6,309 bases of DNA from Ruminococcaceae bacterium UBA5423 (GCA_002409375.1 DHNF01000102.1:1516-7824); one strand, 5' to 3'. Shown: positions 1-6,309, numbered from the stretch's first letter. The notes: a model not told the origin generated them from the letters alone. A program made the numbers and translations.

Positions 1-857
1 TCGGGGTTTTTCTTTTGCGGCATAATTGACGAACCGGTTGAAAAAGCATCATCCAACTCAATAAACTTAAATTCCCATGAACTGAATAAAATAATTTCTT
101 CGGAAAAGCGAGACAAATGCACCATAACAAGTGACATAACCGCCGCCATTTCAATTGCGAAATCTCGATCCGAAACACCATCAAGCGAGTTATGTGTAAC
201 ACCACTAAGACCAAGAGAGTGTGCAACCGCCTCTCTGTCTAACGAATAGGTGGTCGATGCCAGCGCACCACTGCCAAGCGGCGACACATCCATGCGCTTG
301 GCTGCATCGTCAAGTCTGTCAATGTCCCTCAAAAACATTTCCGTATACGCCATTAAGTGGTGACCGAATGTAATCGGCTGCGCACGCTGCAAATGAGTAT
401 ATCCCGGCATTACGGTGTTTGCATGCTTTTCGGCAATCTCACACAAAGCGGCAATCAATTCACATATCTGTTGGCGTAAAGATGCGGAAAAATTTTTAAT
501 ATACAGCCTTAAATCAAGTGCAACCTGATCGTTGCGGCTGCGTCCGGTATGAAGACGCTTGCCCGCATCGCCTATCCGTGCCGTCAGCTCTGATTCAATA
601 AATGTGTGGATATCCTCTGATTTCATGTCAATCGAAATTTTGCCCTCGTCTATATCCGCAAGAATGTCGGACAGCCCATTCTGAATTGCTTTTGAATCAA
701 TTTTTGATATGATTCCCTGCTTTGCAAGCATTGCGGCATGAGCAATGCTGCCTGCAATGTCCTCTCTTACCATTCGTGAATCAAACGATATCGAGGAGTT
801 AAAATCATCTGTAACAGAATCCGCCTGCTTTGAAAATCTGCCGCTCCATAGTTTCAT
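1..857 (-). CDS. argH: Argininosuccinate lyase, 3' end cut by window edge
   Basis: Splits argininosuccinate into arginine and fumarate, the last step of arginine synthesis, as a cytosolic homotetramer of the fumarase/aspartase superfamily. The reverse strand reads open for 285 codons from ATG at 857 to the edge. N-terminal MKLWSGRF is typical of ArgH. Conserved blocks follow: [10 protein letters not shown] (residues 103-112), [10 protein letters not shown] (152-161, containing the general-acid/base region histidine), SPLGSGALA (192-200), and the superfamily signature [11 protein letters not shown] (275-285) with the catalytic serine of the mobile loop. Complete ArgH is about 460 residues, so about 175 C-terminal residues lie outside the window. 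The start is fixed by a good ribosome site, GAGGTG, six bases upstream. It follows argG after only 10 bases, so the two are almost certainly co-transcribed and translationally coupled. No frameshift or missing key residue is seen in the visible part. Confidence 0.97.
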   Translation of the reverse strand, partial: MKLWSGRFSKQADSVTDDFNSSISFDSRMVREDIAGSIAHAAMLAKQGIISKIDSKAIQNGLSDILADIDEGKISIDMKSEDIHTFIESELTARIGDAGKRLHTGRSRNDQVALDLRLYIKNFSASLRQQICELIAALCEIAEKHANTVMPGYTHLQRAQPITFGHHLMAYTEMFLRDIDRLDDAAKRMDVSPLGSGALASTTYSLDREAVAHSLGLSGVTHNSLDGVSDRDFAIEMAAVMSLVMVHLSRFSEEIILFSSWEFKFIELDDAFSTGSSIMPQKKNP

Positions 858-863
858 ATGTGA

Positions 864-869
864 CACCTC
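864..869 (-). promoter_or_regulatory. Ribosome binding site of argH overlapping the argG stop codon
   Basis: On the minus strand the argG stop TGA (868-870) runs into GGTG, so the Shine-Dalgarno GAGGTG shares its first two bases with the stop codon. It sits six bases before the argH ATG at 857. A ribosome terminating on argG covers the argH start, which suggests translational coupling and matched amounts of the two enzymes (inference). Confidence 0.8.
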
Positions 870-2079
870 ATTTGCCTTGTTTCAAAGCCCCAACCGTTAT
901 CGGAAGTCCAAAAAGATTAATAAACCCTTGTGAATCGGCCTGATCATAAACATCGTCGTCTTCAAAAGTGGCAAACTCTTCGTCATACAGTGAATAGGGC
1001 GAGGTGACACTTGCAAGAATGATATTGCCCTTATAAAGCTTTAGTTTTACATCGCCTGTCACGCACTTTTGTGTTTCGTCCACAAAAGCCGACAATGCCT
1101 CCCTTAATGGTGTAAACCATTGGCCATAATATACAAGCTCACTAAACCTACCCGCAACCATCTGCTGCTTGTAATGCTGAGTATCTCGGTCCAGAGTAAT
1201 TGTTTCAAGTGATTGATGCGCCTTATAAAGAATCGTGCCACCCGGAGTTTCATATACGCCGCGGCTTTTCATGCCCACTAAGCGATTTTCCACCATATCT
1301 ACAATACCGATACCGTTGGCACCGCCCAGCTCGTTTAGCTTTTCGATAAGCTTGATGCCGTCCATCTTAATGCCATCTAATGCGGTTGGAATGCCCTTTT
1401 CGAACGACAGTGTAATATAAGTCGGGGCATCGGGAGCTTTTTCTGGTGACACCCCAAGCTCCAAAATTGCATCATAATCGGGCTCGTTTGCAGGATCTTC
1501 AAGATCAAGCCCCTCATGTGACAAATGCCAAAGGTTTTTATCCTTGGAATAATTGGTTTCACGGTTGATAGTCAAGGGTATATTCCTTTTTTCGGCATAT
1601 ACAATTTCATCCTCCCGGGACTTAATATCCCATATACGCCACGGAGCGATGATTTTCATTTTGGGCGCAAATGCTTTTATTGCCAGCTCAAACCGCACTT
1701 GGTCGTTGCCCTTGCCGGTGCACCCATGCGCAATTGCATCTGCACCTTCAGCCAGTGCAATTTCGACAATGCGCTTTGCAATAATCGGCCGTGCAAATGA
1801 TGTGCCGAGCAAATATTGGTTTTCGTAAACCGCTCCTGCTTTAAGTGTCGGAAAAACAAACTCATTAACAAAATCGTCACGCAAATCCTCAATATAAATC
1901 TTTGATGCGCCGGTTTTAATAGCCTTTTCGCGAAGTCCCGAAAGCTCTTTTCCTTGCCCAACATCCGCCGCAACCGCAATGACCTCGCATCCCTCATAAT
2001 TTTCCTTAAGCCACGGAATGATTATAGAAGTATCCAAGCCTCCGGAATACGCGAGAACCACTTTTTTTATACGTTCCAT
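868..2079 (-). CDS. argG: Argininosuccinate synthase
   Basis: Joins citrulline and aspartate, with ATP cleaved to AMP and pyrophosphate, to give argininosuccinate for ArgH. It is a cytosolic homotetramer. The 403-residue protein has the normal length for the family (about 400). The N-terminal nucleotide-binding domain opens with AYSGGLDTS (residues 10-18), the ATP-pyrophosphatase P-loop. [13 protein letters not shown] (119-131) is a family signature contacting ATP and substrates, and the block from YSKDKNLW to LEDP (177-196) is the citrulline/aspartate-binding region. The C-terminal half ends intact with no frameshift. The ATG at 2079 places the P-loop where the family expects it. The ribosome site upstream (GTGAG within GGAAAGTGAG) is weak. 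A promoter with a perfect -10 lies about 50 bases upstream. First gene of the argGH operon; the earlier arginine genes are not in the window. Confidence 0.98.
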   Translation of the reverse strand: MERIKKVVLAYSGGLDTSIIIPWLKENYEGCEVIAVAADVGQGKELSGLREKAIKTGASKIYIEDLRDDFVNEFVFPTLKAGAVYENQYLLGTSFARPIIAKRIVEIALAEGADAIAHGCTGKGNDQVRFELAIKAFAPKMKIIAPWRIWDIKSREDEIVYAEKRNIPLTINRETNYSKDKNLWHLSHEGLDLEDPANEPDYDAILELGVSPEKAPDAPTYITLSFEKGIPTALDGIKMDGIKLIEKLNELGGANGIGIVDMVENRLVGMKSRGVYETPGGTILYKAHQSLETITLDRDTQHYKQQMVAGRFSELVYYGQWFTPLREALSAFVDETQKCVTGDVKLKLYKGNIILASVTSPYSLYDEEFATFEDDDVYDQADSQGFINLFGLPITVGALKQGK

Positions 2080-2130
2080 CTAAAAACATCTCACTTTCCA
2101 AAAAGGTGTTACCATTTTTTTATTGTTACT

Positions 2131-2159
2131 ATTATACCCGTAAGCTCAAAAGTTTGCAA
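2131..2159 (-). promoter_or_regulatory. Sigma-A-type promoter of argGH
   Basis: On the minus strand TTGCAA (-35, 2154-2159; four of six consensus positions) and a perfect TATAAT (-10, 2131-2136) are separated by exactly 17 bases. Transcription would start near 2124, giving a leader of about 45 bases before argG. That is too short for a T-box or other large riboswitch. Confidence 0.75.
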
Positions 2160-2169
2160 GCAATGTTTG

Positions 2170-2183
2170 TGTATATTTATTCT
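2170..2183 (-). promoter_or_regulatory. Possible ArgR (ARG box) operator
   Basis: The minus-strand sequence AGAATAAATATACA fits the degenerate ARG-box core TGAATwwwwATTCA at 12 of 14 positions; the mismatches are the first base and the twelfth. It lies 10 bases upstream of the argG -35 box, a sensible place for arginine-dependent control. The surrounding DNA is very AT-rich, so a chance match is quite possible, and no second box is seen at the usual 3-base spacing. The consensus is from general knowledge of ArgR/AhrC, and its use here is inference. Confidence 0.27.
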
Positions 2184-2310
2184 ATATACATATTTTTGTT
2201 TAATTGCATAAATTCCATATTGTCCATGCCTTATTAATGCATGCACTTGTGGTAGAATATGCAGTATATACATTTATAATTGTATGTTTATACATTTGCA
2301 CGCATCAACT

Positions 2311-2415
2311 CAACGCCGAGGACGGCGTTCCCTACTGCCTTTTTCATTCGGAACGCCGGGGACGGCGCTCCCTACTGTCTTTTTCATTCGGAACGCCGGG
2401 GACGGCGTTCCCTAC
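2311..2415. repeat. Array of three GC-rich hairpin repeats, 40-base period
   Basis: Three palindromes occur at exactly 40-base steps: stems 2312-2329, 2352-2369 and 2392-2409. Each reads AACGCCG, a four-base loop (AGGA, GGGA, GGGA), then CGGCGTT or CGGCGCT, followed by CCCTAC. The link to the next copy, TGyCTTTTTCATTCG, is present twice; the third copy stops after CCTAC. Units one and two match at 36 of 40 positions, and two and three at 24 of 25. Stems are 7 bp in unit one and 9 bp in units two and three, with one mismatch in unit two. The array lies between the nadA terminator and the argG promoter, outside either inferred transcript, and is much richer in GC than its AT-rich flanks. It resembles short palindromic intergenic repeats of the REP/MITE kind. 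Its function is unknown. Copy number elsewhere in the genome cannot be seen from here. Confidence 0.9.
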
Positions 2416-2431
2416 AATTGCATGTATATAA

Positions 2432-2474
2432 CAAAAAACCCACCCGCCATTTTTGAAAATGTAATGCGGGTGGG
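2432..2474 (-). terminator. Intrinsic terminator of the mnmA-nadA operon
   Basis: Thirteen bases after the nadA stop, the minus strand forms a perfect 9-bp GC-rich stem, CCCACCCGC (2466-2474) with GCGGGTGGG (2439-2447), followed at once by TTTTTTGT. Inside it, CATTT and AAATG can extend the helix by five pairs around a TCAA loop, with a small ATTA bulge on one side. The plus strand lacks a matching T-run, so termination is directional and serves nadA. Confidence 0.93.
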
Positions 2475-2487
2475 ATCTTTATGTTAA

Positions 2488-3405
2488 TTATTCTCCCAAT
2501 TTCATCATTTCGTCGATGCACCGGCGTGCCTTTTTAATGGTCTGCGAGGGCAATGTTATTTCCTCACCGCCTTGTCCTTTAAGCGCACGCAACACATCCA
2601 CCAGTGTTGTCAGCTTCATATTAGGGCATATCAATTCTTTTGACAATGGATAAAATATCTTATCGGGGCACATGTACTGCAAATGCTCGACTATGCTGTT
2701 TTCTGTACCTATTATAAATTCTCGATTACTTGATTTTTTTGCGTATTCCATTATCCCAGAGGTTGAACCGACATAATCGGCCTTTTCCACAACTTCTGGA
2801 CGGCATTCGGGATGAACAAGTACAAGTGCGTTTGGATACTTAACCTTAGCCTCATCTACTTCGCCGGGCTTTACTGCCGCATGTATGGGACATCCGCCCT
2901 GCAGCAACCGTATTTCCTTATTGGGCACCTGTTTTTTAATATAATCGCCAAGGTTGCAGTCGGGTATAAATAAAATGCGATTACTCGGAATTTTATTCGC
3001 AATTTTTACGGCCGTCGAAGAGGTAACGCAGACGTCACATACCGTTTTCAAAGCAGCCGTAGTATTGATATAAGCCACAACTGTGTATCCGGGATTTTTC
3101 TCTTTAAAATACTCTATCATTTCGGGCTCCATCTGCTCTGCCATTGGGCAGCCCGCAAGAGGATTAACCAAAACCACTCTTTTGTGTTCGGACAATATTT
3201 TAACAGTCTCAGCCATAAACCGCACACCGCACATCAAAATATTTTTCTGCGGTGCCTTTTGTGCCATAACGCTTAGCTGAAACGAATCACCCGCAAAATC
3301 CGCTATTTCCACAATTTCCCTGGCCTGATAACTATGAGCTAAAATGTACACATCTTTTTCTTTTTTTAAGCTCATTATTTGGTCTTGCATCTCACGCAAT
3401 TTCAT
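2488..3405 (-). CDS. nadA: Quinolinate synthase NadA
   Basis: Condenses iminoaspartate with dihydroxyacetone phosphate to quinolinate in de novo NAD synthesis. It uses an oxygen-sensitive 4Fe-4S cluster in the cytosol. The 305 residues match the short form of the family (about 300) rather than the longer E. coli form. The three expected cluster cysteines are visible: C86 in GCPMAE, C172 in GGCPIH and C260 in CPNMK. Their spacings (86 and 88) are close to those of characterised short NadA proteins. HPECRPEVVEKADYVGSTSG (198-217) is the family signature. The ATG at 3405 is preceded by AAAGG nine bases upstream. nadA follows mnmA by 24 bases and ends just before a strong terminator, so it is the last gene of that operon. 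The partners nadB and nadC are not adjacent, which is unusual because Firmicutes often cluster nadABC. Confidence 0.97.
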   Translation of the reverse strand: MKLREMQDQIMSLKKEKDVYILAHSYQAREIVEIADFAGDSFQLSVMAQKAPQKNILMCGVRFMAETVKILSEHKRVVLVNPLAGCPMAEQMEPEMIEYFKEKNPGYTVVAYINTTAALKTVCDVCVTSSTAVKIANKIPSNRILFIPDCNLGDYIKKQVPNKEIRLLQGGCPIHAAVKPGEVDEAKVKYPNALVLVHPECRPEVVEKADYVGSTSGIMEYAKKSSNREFIIGTENSIVEHLQYMCPDKIFYPLSKELICPNMKLTTLVDVLRALKGQGGEEITLPSQTIKKARRCIDEMMKLGE

Positions 3406-3429
3406 AATAATCCGCCTTTCGGTTACGCA

Positions 3430-4503
3430 TTATATTATTATTCCTCCGCCAACAACTATATCGCCTTTATAAAATACTGCCGATTGTCCGGCTGCAGAAG
3501 ACTTTTGCGGCCGGTCGTATACCACATGCACTCTGCCTTCATCGCGAGGATAGAGTGTTGCACCTGTCTCGGGCTGATGATACCGTGTTTTGACGGCAAC
3601 CGGCATCGGCTTGTCCAGCTGTTCAACCGCAATCCAGTTGACCTCACCAACATCAAACCCGTCGCTATAAAGCTCTTGTTTGCGACCAAGCGTAACAGTG
3701 TTTTTGTCAGCATCTTTTTTTATCACATATCGAGGTTCGCCAAACCCCACACCCAGTCCCCTGCGCTGTCCAATAGTGTATCTGTGGTGCCCCTTATGCC
3801 GGCCTATCACGTTACCTTCACTGTCCACAAAATCGCCCTCATTCACGGCGGCGCCCATCACTTGTTCAAGAAAATTAGCATAATCACCGTCGGGAACAAA
3901 GCATATGTCCTGGCTGTCGGGCTTGTTAGCATTGGACAGCTCATATTGCTCCGCAATTTTCCTGACCTCGGATTTAAGCAGTTTCCCTAATGGAAAAAAT
4001 GTATGTGCAAGCTCGTCCTGAGTCAGTGCATAAAGCACATATGTCTGGTCTTTTGATTCATCGCGTGCCTTTTTGAGCATCCATCGCCCAACACTATCAT
4101 CGTATTCAATTCTTGCGTAATGTCCGGTTGCAATGGCATCCATTCCAAGCAAGCGCGCGCGTTGCAGCAGTTTTGGAAATTTTATAAAGCGATTACAGTC
4201 TATACAGGGGTTTGGGGTTCTGCCGGCAGAATACTCGTCGGCAAACCGCGTCATAACATCGTTTCTAAAAGCCTCGGCATACGAAAACACAACATGACGA
4301 AACCCCAATCGGGCAGCTGCACGCCTTGCATCTTCGACATCGTCAAGTGAGCAGCACGTTCGACCGGATAAGCAACCGCCGACATCTTCATTTTCATAAA
4401 GCTTTAGCGTAACGCCGCACAACTCATGCCCCTGCTCTCGCAAAAGCACTGCCGCAACAGAGCTGTCTACACCTCCGCTCATCGCAACAAGTATTTTCGA
4501 CAT
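3430..4503 (-). CDS. mnmA: tRNA-specific 2-thiouridylase MnmA
   Basis: Adenylates and then thiolates C2 of the wobble uridine (U34) in tRNAs for Lys, Glu and Gln, with sulfur coming from a cysteine desulfurase. The 357 residues are of family length. The N-terminal ATP-pyrophosphatase loop is MSGGVDSS (8-15). The nucleophilic cysteine is C103 in TPNPCIDCN (97-104), and the persulfide-carrying cysteine is C201 in DSQDICFV (196-203). The block TIGQRRGLGVG (243-253) is typical of the central domain, and a C-terminal beta-barrel follows to the natural stop. Residues 43-51 hold a cysteine-rich stretch (GGCLSGRTCC), and C100 adds a CxxC with C103; extra cysteines are common in clostridial members. 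AAAAGGGG lies about ten bases upstream of the start. First gene of an operon with nadA, divergent from nadE. Confidence 0.97.
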   Translation of the reverse strand: MSKILVAMSGGVDSSVAAVLLREQGHELCGVTLKLYENEDVGGCLSGRTCCSLDDVEDARRAAARLGFRHVVFSYAEAFRNDVMTRFADEYSAGRTPNPCIDCNRFIKFPKLLQRARLLGMDAIATGHYARIEYDDSVGRWMLKKARDESKDQTYVLYALTQDELAHTFFPLGKLLKSEVRKIAEQYELSNANKPDSQDICFVPDGDYANFLEQVMGAAVNEGDFVDSEGNVIGRHKGHHRYTIGQRRGLGVGFGEPRYVIKKDADKNTVTLGRKQELYSDGFDVGEVNWIAVEQLDKPMPVAVKTRYHQPETGATLYPRDEGRVHVVYDRPQKSSAAGQSAVFYKGDIVVGGGIII

Positions 4504-4543
4504 CTGTCGCGAACCCCTTTTTCTATAAAAAATATTATTTGAT

Positions 4544-4572
4544 ATTATATGTCATCATTCATAAAAATACAA
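4544..4572 (-). promoter_or_regulatory. Promoter of mnmA-nadA
   Basis: On the minus strand a perfect TATAAT (4544-4549) follows TTGTAT (4567-4572; only the TTG matches the -35 consensus) at 17 bases. Transcription would start near 4537, leaving a leader of about 34 bases before mnmA. The AT-rich context makes the -35 call less sure than the -10. Confidence 0.6.
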
Positions 4573-4629
4573 GCCATTACGCATATACTGCACGCATAGT
4601 CGCGGTTTTCCCAAAAGTGTCAAAACCAG

Positions 4630-4658
4630 TGGACAAACATTGCACCTAATTGTATAAT
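4630..4658 (+). promoter_or_regulatory. Promoter of nadE
   Basis: TGGACA (-35, 4630-4635; five of six consensus positions) and a perfect TATAAT (-10, 4653-4658) are 17 bases apart. This is the best promoter in the window. Transcription would start near 4665, giving a leader of about 25 bases with no room for a riboswitch. It diverges from the mnmA promoter; the two -35 boxes are 57 bases apart. Confidence 0.8.
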
Positions 4659-4678
4659 AAATACTGAAATATATATAC

Positions 4679-4686
4679 GAGGTGAG
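4679..4686 (+). promoter_or_regulatory. Ribosome binding site fixing the nadE start
   Basis: GAGGTGAG ends three bases before ATG at 4690, with the GAGGTG core five bases away. This strong site sets the start of nadE, which is otherwise not delimited because its stop codon lies outside the window. Confidence 0.85.
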
Positions 4687-4689
4687 TGT

Positions 4690-6309
4690 ATGATAGACGG
4701 ATTTGTACGCGTCGCAGCCGCTACACCAAAAATAAGGGTAGCCGACTGTGTTTATAACGCCGAGCAAATTACCAACATTGCATTATCGGCTCCGCCTAAC
4801 ACCGCTTTAATAGTGTTTCCCGAGCTGTGTGTTACGGGATATACATGCGGCGATTTGTTTTTTCAGCCGACATTGCTGTCTGCTGCAGAAAACGCTGTCG
4901 ATTATATATTAAATCGTACAATGGATTTAAATGCCGTAATTCTTGTGGGTGTGCCTGTTGCAGTTGGTTCATCAATTTACAACTGTGCCGCTGTATGCTG
5001 GCGCGGCAAATTGCTTGGACTTGTTCCCAAATCATATCTGCCATCACATGCTGAATTTAATGAATCACGTTATTTCGCCCCCGCAACCGACGATGCGGCA
5101 GAGCTCACCTATGCTAAACAGCATACTGGAATGAGCCGTAACCGCATTTTTAAATGCAGCACTATTCCAAATTTGCGTCTTGGGGTTGAAATATGTGAGG
5201 ACTTGTGGTCATCAAGCCAACCTTCACAAAAGCTGGCCGAGGCAGGTGCAACGATTATTGCAAACTTGGCAGCAAGTGCCGAAAGCATAGGCAAGCCTGA
5301 TTACCGCCGCCAGCTTGTAAATATGCAATCGGCGCGTTTAATTTGTGCATATATATTTGCAAACTCAGGGCAGGGTGAGTCAACAACAGATCTTGTTTTT
5401 TCCGGGCACAACGTCATATCTGAAAACGGAACTATGCTTTGCGAAAGCAACCGTTTCACCACCGGAATAATTTATTCCGAGATTGATTTAAAGCATCTTG
5501 TATATGATAGGCATCGAATGACAACGTTCACAAACAGTCTTACTATGCCGGAAGTCGAGTTTGAATTGCCTGTTACCGAGCTTGACTTGTCACGAAAAAT
5601 AAAACCTGAACCGTTTATGCCCGATGATAACAGCTTGCTTGAAAGCCGCTGCGAAGAAATGCTTAATATTCAGTCAACAGGGCTTGCAAAGCGGCTCGAA
5701 CATACTGGCGGTTGTGCCGTAATCGGTTTGTCGGGCGGGCTGGACTCTGCGTTAGCACTGCTTGTTACCATAAGGGCATTTGATATGCTTCAAAAAAACC
5801 GCCGTGATATTCATGCTGTTACAATGCCGTGCTTTGGCACAACCGGACGCACGCTGAACAATGCACGCACGCTTGCCAAATCATGCAAAACGACACTGCA
5901 TGAAATTGATCTCACCAATGCTGTCACACAGCATTTAAACGACATCGGGCACAACGGATCGTTTGATACCACATACGAAAACGCACAGGCTCGGGAGCGC
6001 ACGCAGGTGCTTATGGATTTGGCAAACAGTGTTGACGGGTTGGTAATCGGTACGGGAGATTTGTCGGAATCGGCTCTTGGCTGGTCCACCTTTAACGGCG
6101 ACCATATGTCTATGTACAGTGTCAATATTTCGATTCCGAAAACTCTTGTGCGCCATGTTGTTTCATATGAAGCTCGGCGTTTGGGCGGCACAACGGGCGC
6201 GTCTTTGACCGATATTCTAATAACACCTGTCAGTCCCGAACTGATACCACCCAAAAACGGTGTAATTTCACAGAAAACCGAGCAGATAATTGGGCCGTAT
6301 GAACTGCAT
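4690..6309 (+). CDS. nadE: Glutamine-dependent NAD+ synthetase, 3' end cut by window edge
   Basis: Amidates nicotinic acid adenine dinucleotide to NAD+, using ATP and ammonia released from glutamine by its own amidase domain. The frame is open for 540 codons from ATG 4690 to the last base; the family is about 640 residues, so about 100 are missing. Residues 1 to about 290 form a nitrilase-fold glutaminase with the Glu-Lys-Cys triad E45 (FPEL), K114 (VPKSYLP) and C169 (GVEICEDLW). The spacings of 69 and 55 equal those of the Mycobacterium tuberculosis enzyme (E52, K121, C176). The synthetase domain holds the ATP-pyrophosphatase loop GLSGGLDS (346-353), MPCFGTT, GTGDLSE (454-460), ALGWSTFNGDHMSMY and PKTLVRH. 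The visible end, TPVSPELIPP to QKTEQIIGPYELH, is also standard. It has its own promoter and is divergent from mnmA-nadA. No frameshift is seen. Confidence 0.97.
   Translation, partial: MIDGFVRVAAATPKIRVADCVYNAEQITNIALSAPPNTALIVFPELCVTGYTCGDLFFQPTLLSAAENAVDYILNRTMDLNAVILVGVPVAVGSSIYNCAAVCWRGKLLGLVPKSYLPSHAEFNESRYFAPATDDAAELTYAKQHTGMSRNRIFKCSTIPNLRLGVEICEDLWSSSQPSQKLAEAGATIIANLAASAESIGKPDYRRQLVNMQSARLICAYIFANSGQGESTTDLVFSGHNVISENGTMLCESNRFTTGIIYSEIDLKHLVYDRHRMTTFTNSLTMPEVEFELPVTELDLSRKIKPEPFMPDDNSLLESRCEEMLNIQSTGLAKRLEHTGGCAVIGLSGGLDSALALLVTIRAFDMLQKNRRDIHAVTMPCFGTTGRTLNNARTLAKSCKTTLHEIDLTNAVTQHLNDIGHNGSFDTTYENAQARERTQVLMDLANSVDGLVIGTGDLSESALGWSTFNGDHMSMYSVNISIPKTLVRHVVSYEARRLGGTTGASLTDILITPVSPELIPPKNGVISQKTEQIIGPYELH

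Noticed and set aside
745..933. 62-codon plus-strand open frame at the argG-argH junction
   Set aside because: Antisense to the end of argG and the start of argH, both well supported; no motif.
2080..2130. T-box or other riboswitch before argG
   Set aside because: The inferred leader is only about 45 bases, and no T-box sequence or terminator/antiterminator pair is visible. The hairpin around GGTAACACC is very AT-rich and weak.
2352..2385. Plus-strand intrinsic terminators within the repeats
   Set aside because: The T-run (CTTTTT) begins about nine bases after the stem, too far for a canonical terminator, and no plus-strand gene lies upstream in this window.
2311..2415. CRISPR array
   Set aside because: Only three units, and the two intervening segments are nearly identical to each other rather than unique spacers; no cas gene is nearby.
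2204..2487. Plus-strand open frames of 75 and 67 codons across the spacer
   Set aside because: They are mostly translations of the hairpin repeats (RRGRRSLL, FGTPGTA). The 40-base period shifts frame at each copy, there is no good ribosome site, and they run into the nadA terminator.
3379..3990. 203-codon plus-strand open frame
   Set aside because: It lies almost wholly antisense to mnmA, which is a clear full-length gene; no family resemblance and no convincing ribosome site.
4555..4767. 70-codon minus-strand open frame across the divergent promoter region
   Set aside because: It overlaps the nadE start and both promoters, has no clear ribosome site, and its low-complexity composition reflects AT-rich intergenic DNA.
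5811..6254. 147-codon minus-strand open frame
   Set aside because: Antisense to the conserved synthetase domain of nadE; it follows from that gene's codon pattern and has no recognisable motif.

Overview
The window looks like a piece of chromosome from a low-to-mid GC Firmicute, most likely a Clostridia-class gut-type anaerobe. This rests on purine-rich Shine-Dalgarno sequences, near-consensus sigma-A promoters (three perfect TATAAT boxes), the short (about 305 residue) NadA form, a two-domain glutamine-dependent NadE, and an intergenic GC-rich palindromic repeat. The taxonomic call is inference; no marker gene is present.

Layout, left to right. (1) Positions 1-2079, minus strand: an arginine-biosynthesis operon, argG then argH. 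argH runs off the left edge. A promoter lies at 2131-2159, with a possible ArgR box just upstream. (2) Positions 2080-2487: a 408-base intergenic stretch holding the argG promoter, an AT-rich segment, three hairpin repeats at an exact 40-base period, and the terminator of the next operon. (3) Positions 2488-4503, minus strand: a two-gene operon, mnmA (tRNA 2-thiouridylase) then nadA (quinolinate synthase), 24 bases apart, with its own promoter and a strong intrinsic terminator. (4) Positions 4504-4689: a divergent promoter region. (5) Positions 4690-6309, plus strand: nadE, glutamine-dependent NAD+ synthetase, open for 540 codons and cut by the right edge.

How the genes work together. ArgG and ArgH carry out the last two steps of arginine synthesis. 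NadA makes quinolinate and NadE makes NAD+ from its deamido form, so the two flank a divergent promoter region as early and final steps of de novo NAD synthesis; nadB, nadC and nadD are not in view. MnmA and NadA both depend on cysteine-desulfurase chemistry (tRNA thiolation and a 4Fe-4S cluster), a plausible reason for their pairing. ArgG, MnmA and NadE all carry the SGGxD ATP-pyrophosphatase loop.

All the protein-coding genes are recognisable housekeeping genes. I see no new protein system. The most unusual element is the 40-base-period hairpin array at 2311-2415.
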